DNA from: Rhynchopus euleeides
Lineage: Eukaryota; Euglenozoa; Diplonemea; Diplonemida; Diplonemidae
Length of the DNA: 64,000 bases
Reading direction: 5' to 3'
NCBI GenBank assembly: GCA_963210315.1
Contig: OY723312.1
Span: 372,001 to 436,000 of the forward strand
The stretch's first letter is position 1; each line of letters starts with the position of its first letter. Below the pieces are notes generated by a model. The model saw nothing but the letters and a program-made list of their open reading frames with translations, was not told the origin of the DNA and did not search any database. The translations under genes were made by a program, and so were the position numbers. Positions 62,508 to 64,000 of the stretch are shown piece after piece.

Positions 62508-63990
62508 CTACGAGGAATATGCGCTGCAGGAGTAGACTGCCTCTGTAGTTCGCGTAGTGTACTCGCCGCATGTAGGAGACCCGAGGGAGATTGTCGATGT
62601 GCACGTCACAGCGATGCCCTGTGAGTTGATGATGCGCAGTCCTTGCTCCGTGGCGAAGGCCTTCTTCAAAATAGATGTGCGCGTCCGGTCCGCCCCGGTG
62701 CACACCCCTTGTGTGCCGGTATCCTCTCCCTTTTCCAGATTCGTTTCCACGCCGTCGACGATGCGTCGGACCACAGCGTTTCATGTGCCGTTGGTTCTGT
62801 CTGGTGTCGGTTGTCCTCGCGTATGATCTCCATCCGTGTTGATGTCTCCCGGGTCACCGGGTTGGGCACTCGTGTGTTGGCGTCCCACACCGCGTTGTTG
62901 TCGTGCGCTCTGCGCCCCATGCGCCGGATAGAAGAGAGTTTCGGGGGTGTACCACAGTAGCGTGCGCGTGACGTATGCCTGCCAGCCTGTTGAGCCGAGG
63001 ATGCGGGAGGCTCTCCGTGGTGTTGGCGCTCCCCCGAGCGTTTTCGTCAGCTCCTCGCTCTCTCTGCGCCGCCTTCGCCACCCGTGCGGTCCATGTGCAG
63101 AACCGTTGTGTCGGTATCCCATGATCGGCGTCGTCGAGGTTCCGGGTCGCGTTGATGTAGTCGCATCTTTCGCGGAAGGTCCTGTACTTCGCCTGCGCTT
63201 CGTCGAGTGTTTCGGCTGTACCCACGGAGGGGGCCGTTCAGACGATGCCAATCCTTTGGGGGGAGAAGCACCCTCGCACTCCGGTTCGCAATTGTCAGTG
63301 AGTGCGACCGCCCCATGTACATCACCGACGGGTGCGCTGGCCCAAAGTCATCCCACTTGTCTCCGAAACGGACCCCGAGGTAGCGTTGATCTCCTCCTCC
63401 ACTGGGGACTGATAGAACTCGCTCCGGGCATCGGCGAGCATGACCCAATTTTGCCTCAGCGGTGCGGTGTGTCCCTCTGAGACGTCGTCCAATTTCATGT
63501 CTGGCGGTCGCGCCATGTACGAGTATAGAGTCTGTACGTCGACGATGATGCGTTCCCCCTCACTTGGGATGGTAGCGTAAGTTTTGCATGTATCGCGTCT
63601 AGCGCGGTGACGTCGTAGGTGTTCAGGTCGTCGACGGGTTGTAGTGTATGGTGTGGTATCATCCTCCGCATGTCCCTGAAGTGGTTGTGTGTTCCCGGGG
63701 AGCAGCGCATTCTTGGGGGCTTCGGGGTCGGTGGTGGGGTCCCGGGACGTCTCTCAGTTCCTCGTTCAGTTTGAGTCCAGTTTACGGTGCTGCGCCAGGT
63801 TTGGGCGCGTGTCGTAGATAGGGGCAAGGCGGTCTTCACGATGGGTCTCCGTAAAGATCGACGTATATCTCTGGTCCCGTGTTCTGAGTCGGTGTCTGCC
63901 GTACCTTCTGAGGTGTTGCTTTCCGTGCCGTGGTGCCCCTCCTTGTCCTCCAGCGGGTCGTATTCTCGTCCTGGTGTCAGCAGGCATCTT
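62508..63990 (-). pseudogene. Probable decayed or multi-exon coding region, unrecognised
   Basis: On the minus strand, protein-like segments follow one another in different frames: NTYDVTALDAIHAKLTLPSQ (about 63600), NWVMLADARSEFYQSPVEEE (about 63430), GDQRYLGVRFGDKWDDFGPA (about 63380), AKYRTFRERCDYINATRNL (about 63180) and LRIINSQGIAVTCTSTISL (about 62600). No clear splice sites join them, so frameshift decay is as likely as introns. I cannot assign a family. The region continues beyond the window's right edge. Confidence 0.3.
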
Positions 63991-64000
63991 GGCTTCGAAG

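Overview
The window is eukaryotic nuclear DNA, probably from a protist or unicellular alga. The evidence is an HSP70 co-chaperone-type BAG domain, an HCNGP-like splicing-associated exon, an EF-hand plus cyclic-nucleotide-gated channel, hAT-type transposases, canonical GT-AG introns and large non-coding stretches. Genes are intron-poor: the 3.4 kb channel ORF is uninterrupted, one 81 bp intron is well supported and one 29 bp intron is putative. Coding DNA is GC-rich and non-coding DNA is full of poly-G/poly-C tracts. The tandem motif YT..EF...YG......W..A resembles repeats I associate with alveolate (dinoflagellate/chromerid-like) proteins, but the species cannot be fixed from sequence reading alone.

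Layout. 1.7-5.5 kb holds two minus-strand genes, a BAG-domain protein and a secreted or ER-targeted MsrA-like protein with a very long charged tail. 5.7-12.2 kb is an end-to-end chain of non-autonomous TA-flanked elements. 12.2-25.1 kb is a nested set of inverted-repeat elements (outer pair 12226/25143, inner pairs 12273/14615 and 14721/25027) and contains a hAT-like transposase gene. 25.15-30.3 kb is another nested set with small unknown ORFs. 31.0-32.4 kb is a long-TIR element beside an HCNGP-like exon. 34.3-42.0 kb is a large palindromic arrangement: a complete channel gene lies between two 0.83-0.86 kb inverted element copies, which are themselves bracketed by inverted pieces of a second element family. 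43.5-44.4 kb encodes a membrane-anchored Cys/Pro-rich protein. 49.4-51.7 and 58.6-60.9 kb are two near-identical copies of a tandem-motif/PDZ-like gene. Between them lies an intact hAT-family transposase (53.2-56.0 kb) plus an internally deleted derivative. The last 1.5 kb looks like a decayed coding region.

Main theme. At least eleven different inverted-repeat elements have ends built from a private short word (for example TTCGAATA, CCCCATATGGGG, GGATACG, GGCGATAA, GTAAATATTATGG, GACTCCCGCTAGCGGGAGTC, GCGTCGACCCAGTG) repeated in both orientations. Most begin with G-runs, are flanked by TA, and are joined directly to one another at a shared TA inside CCTAGG. A separate family of about 100 bp MITEs carries GGGGYCYTCGC termini and visible 5 bp target duplications. 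No RNA genes or CRISPR arrays were recognised.
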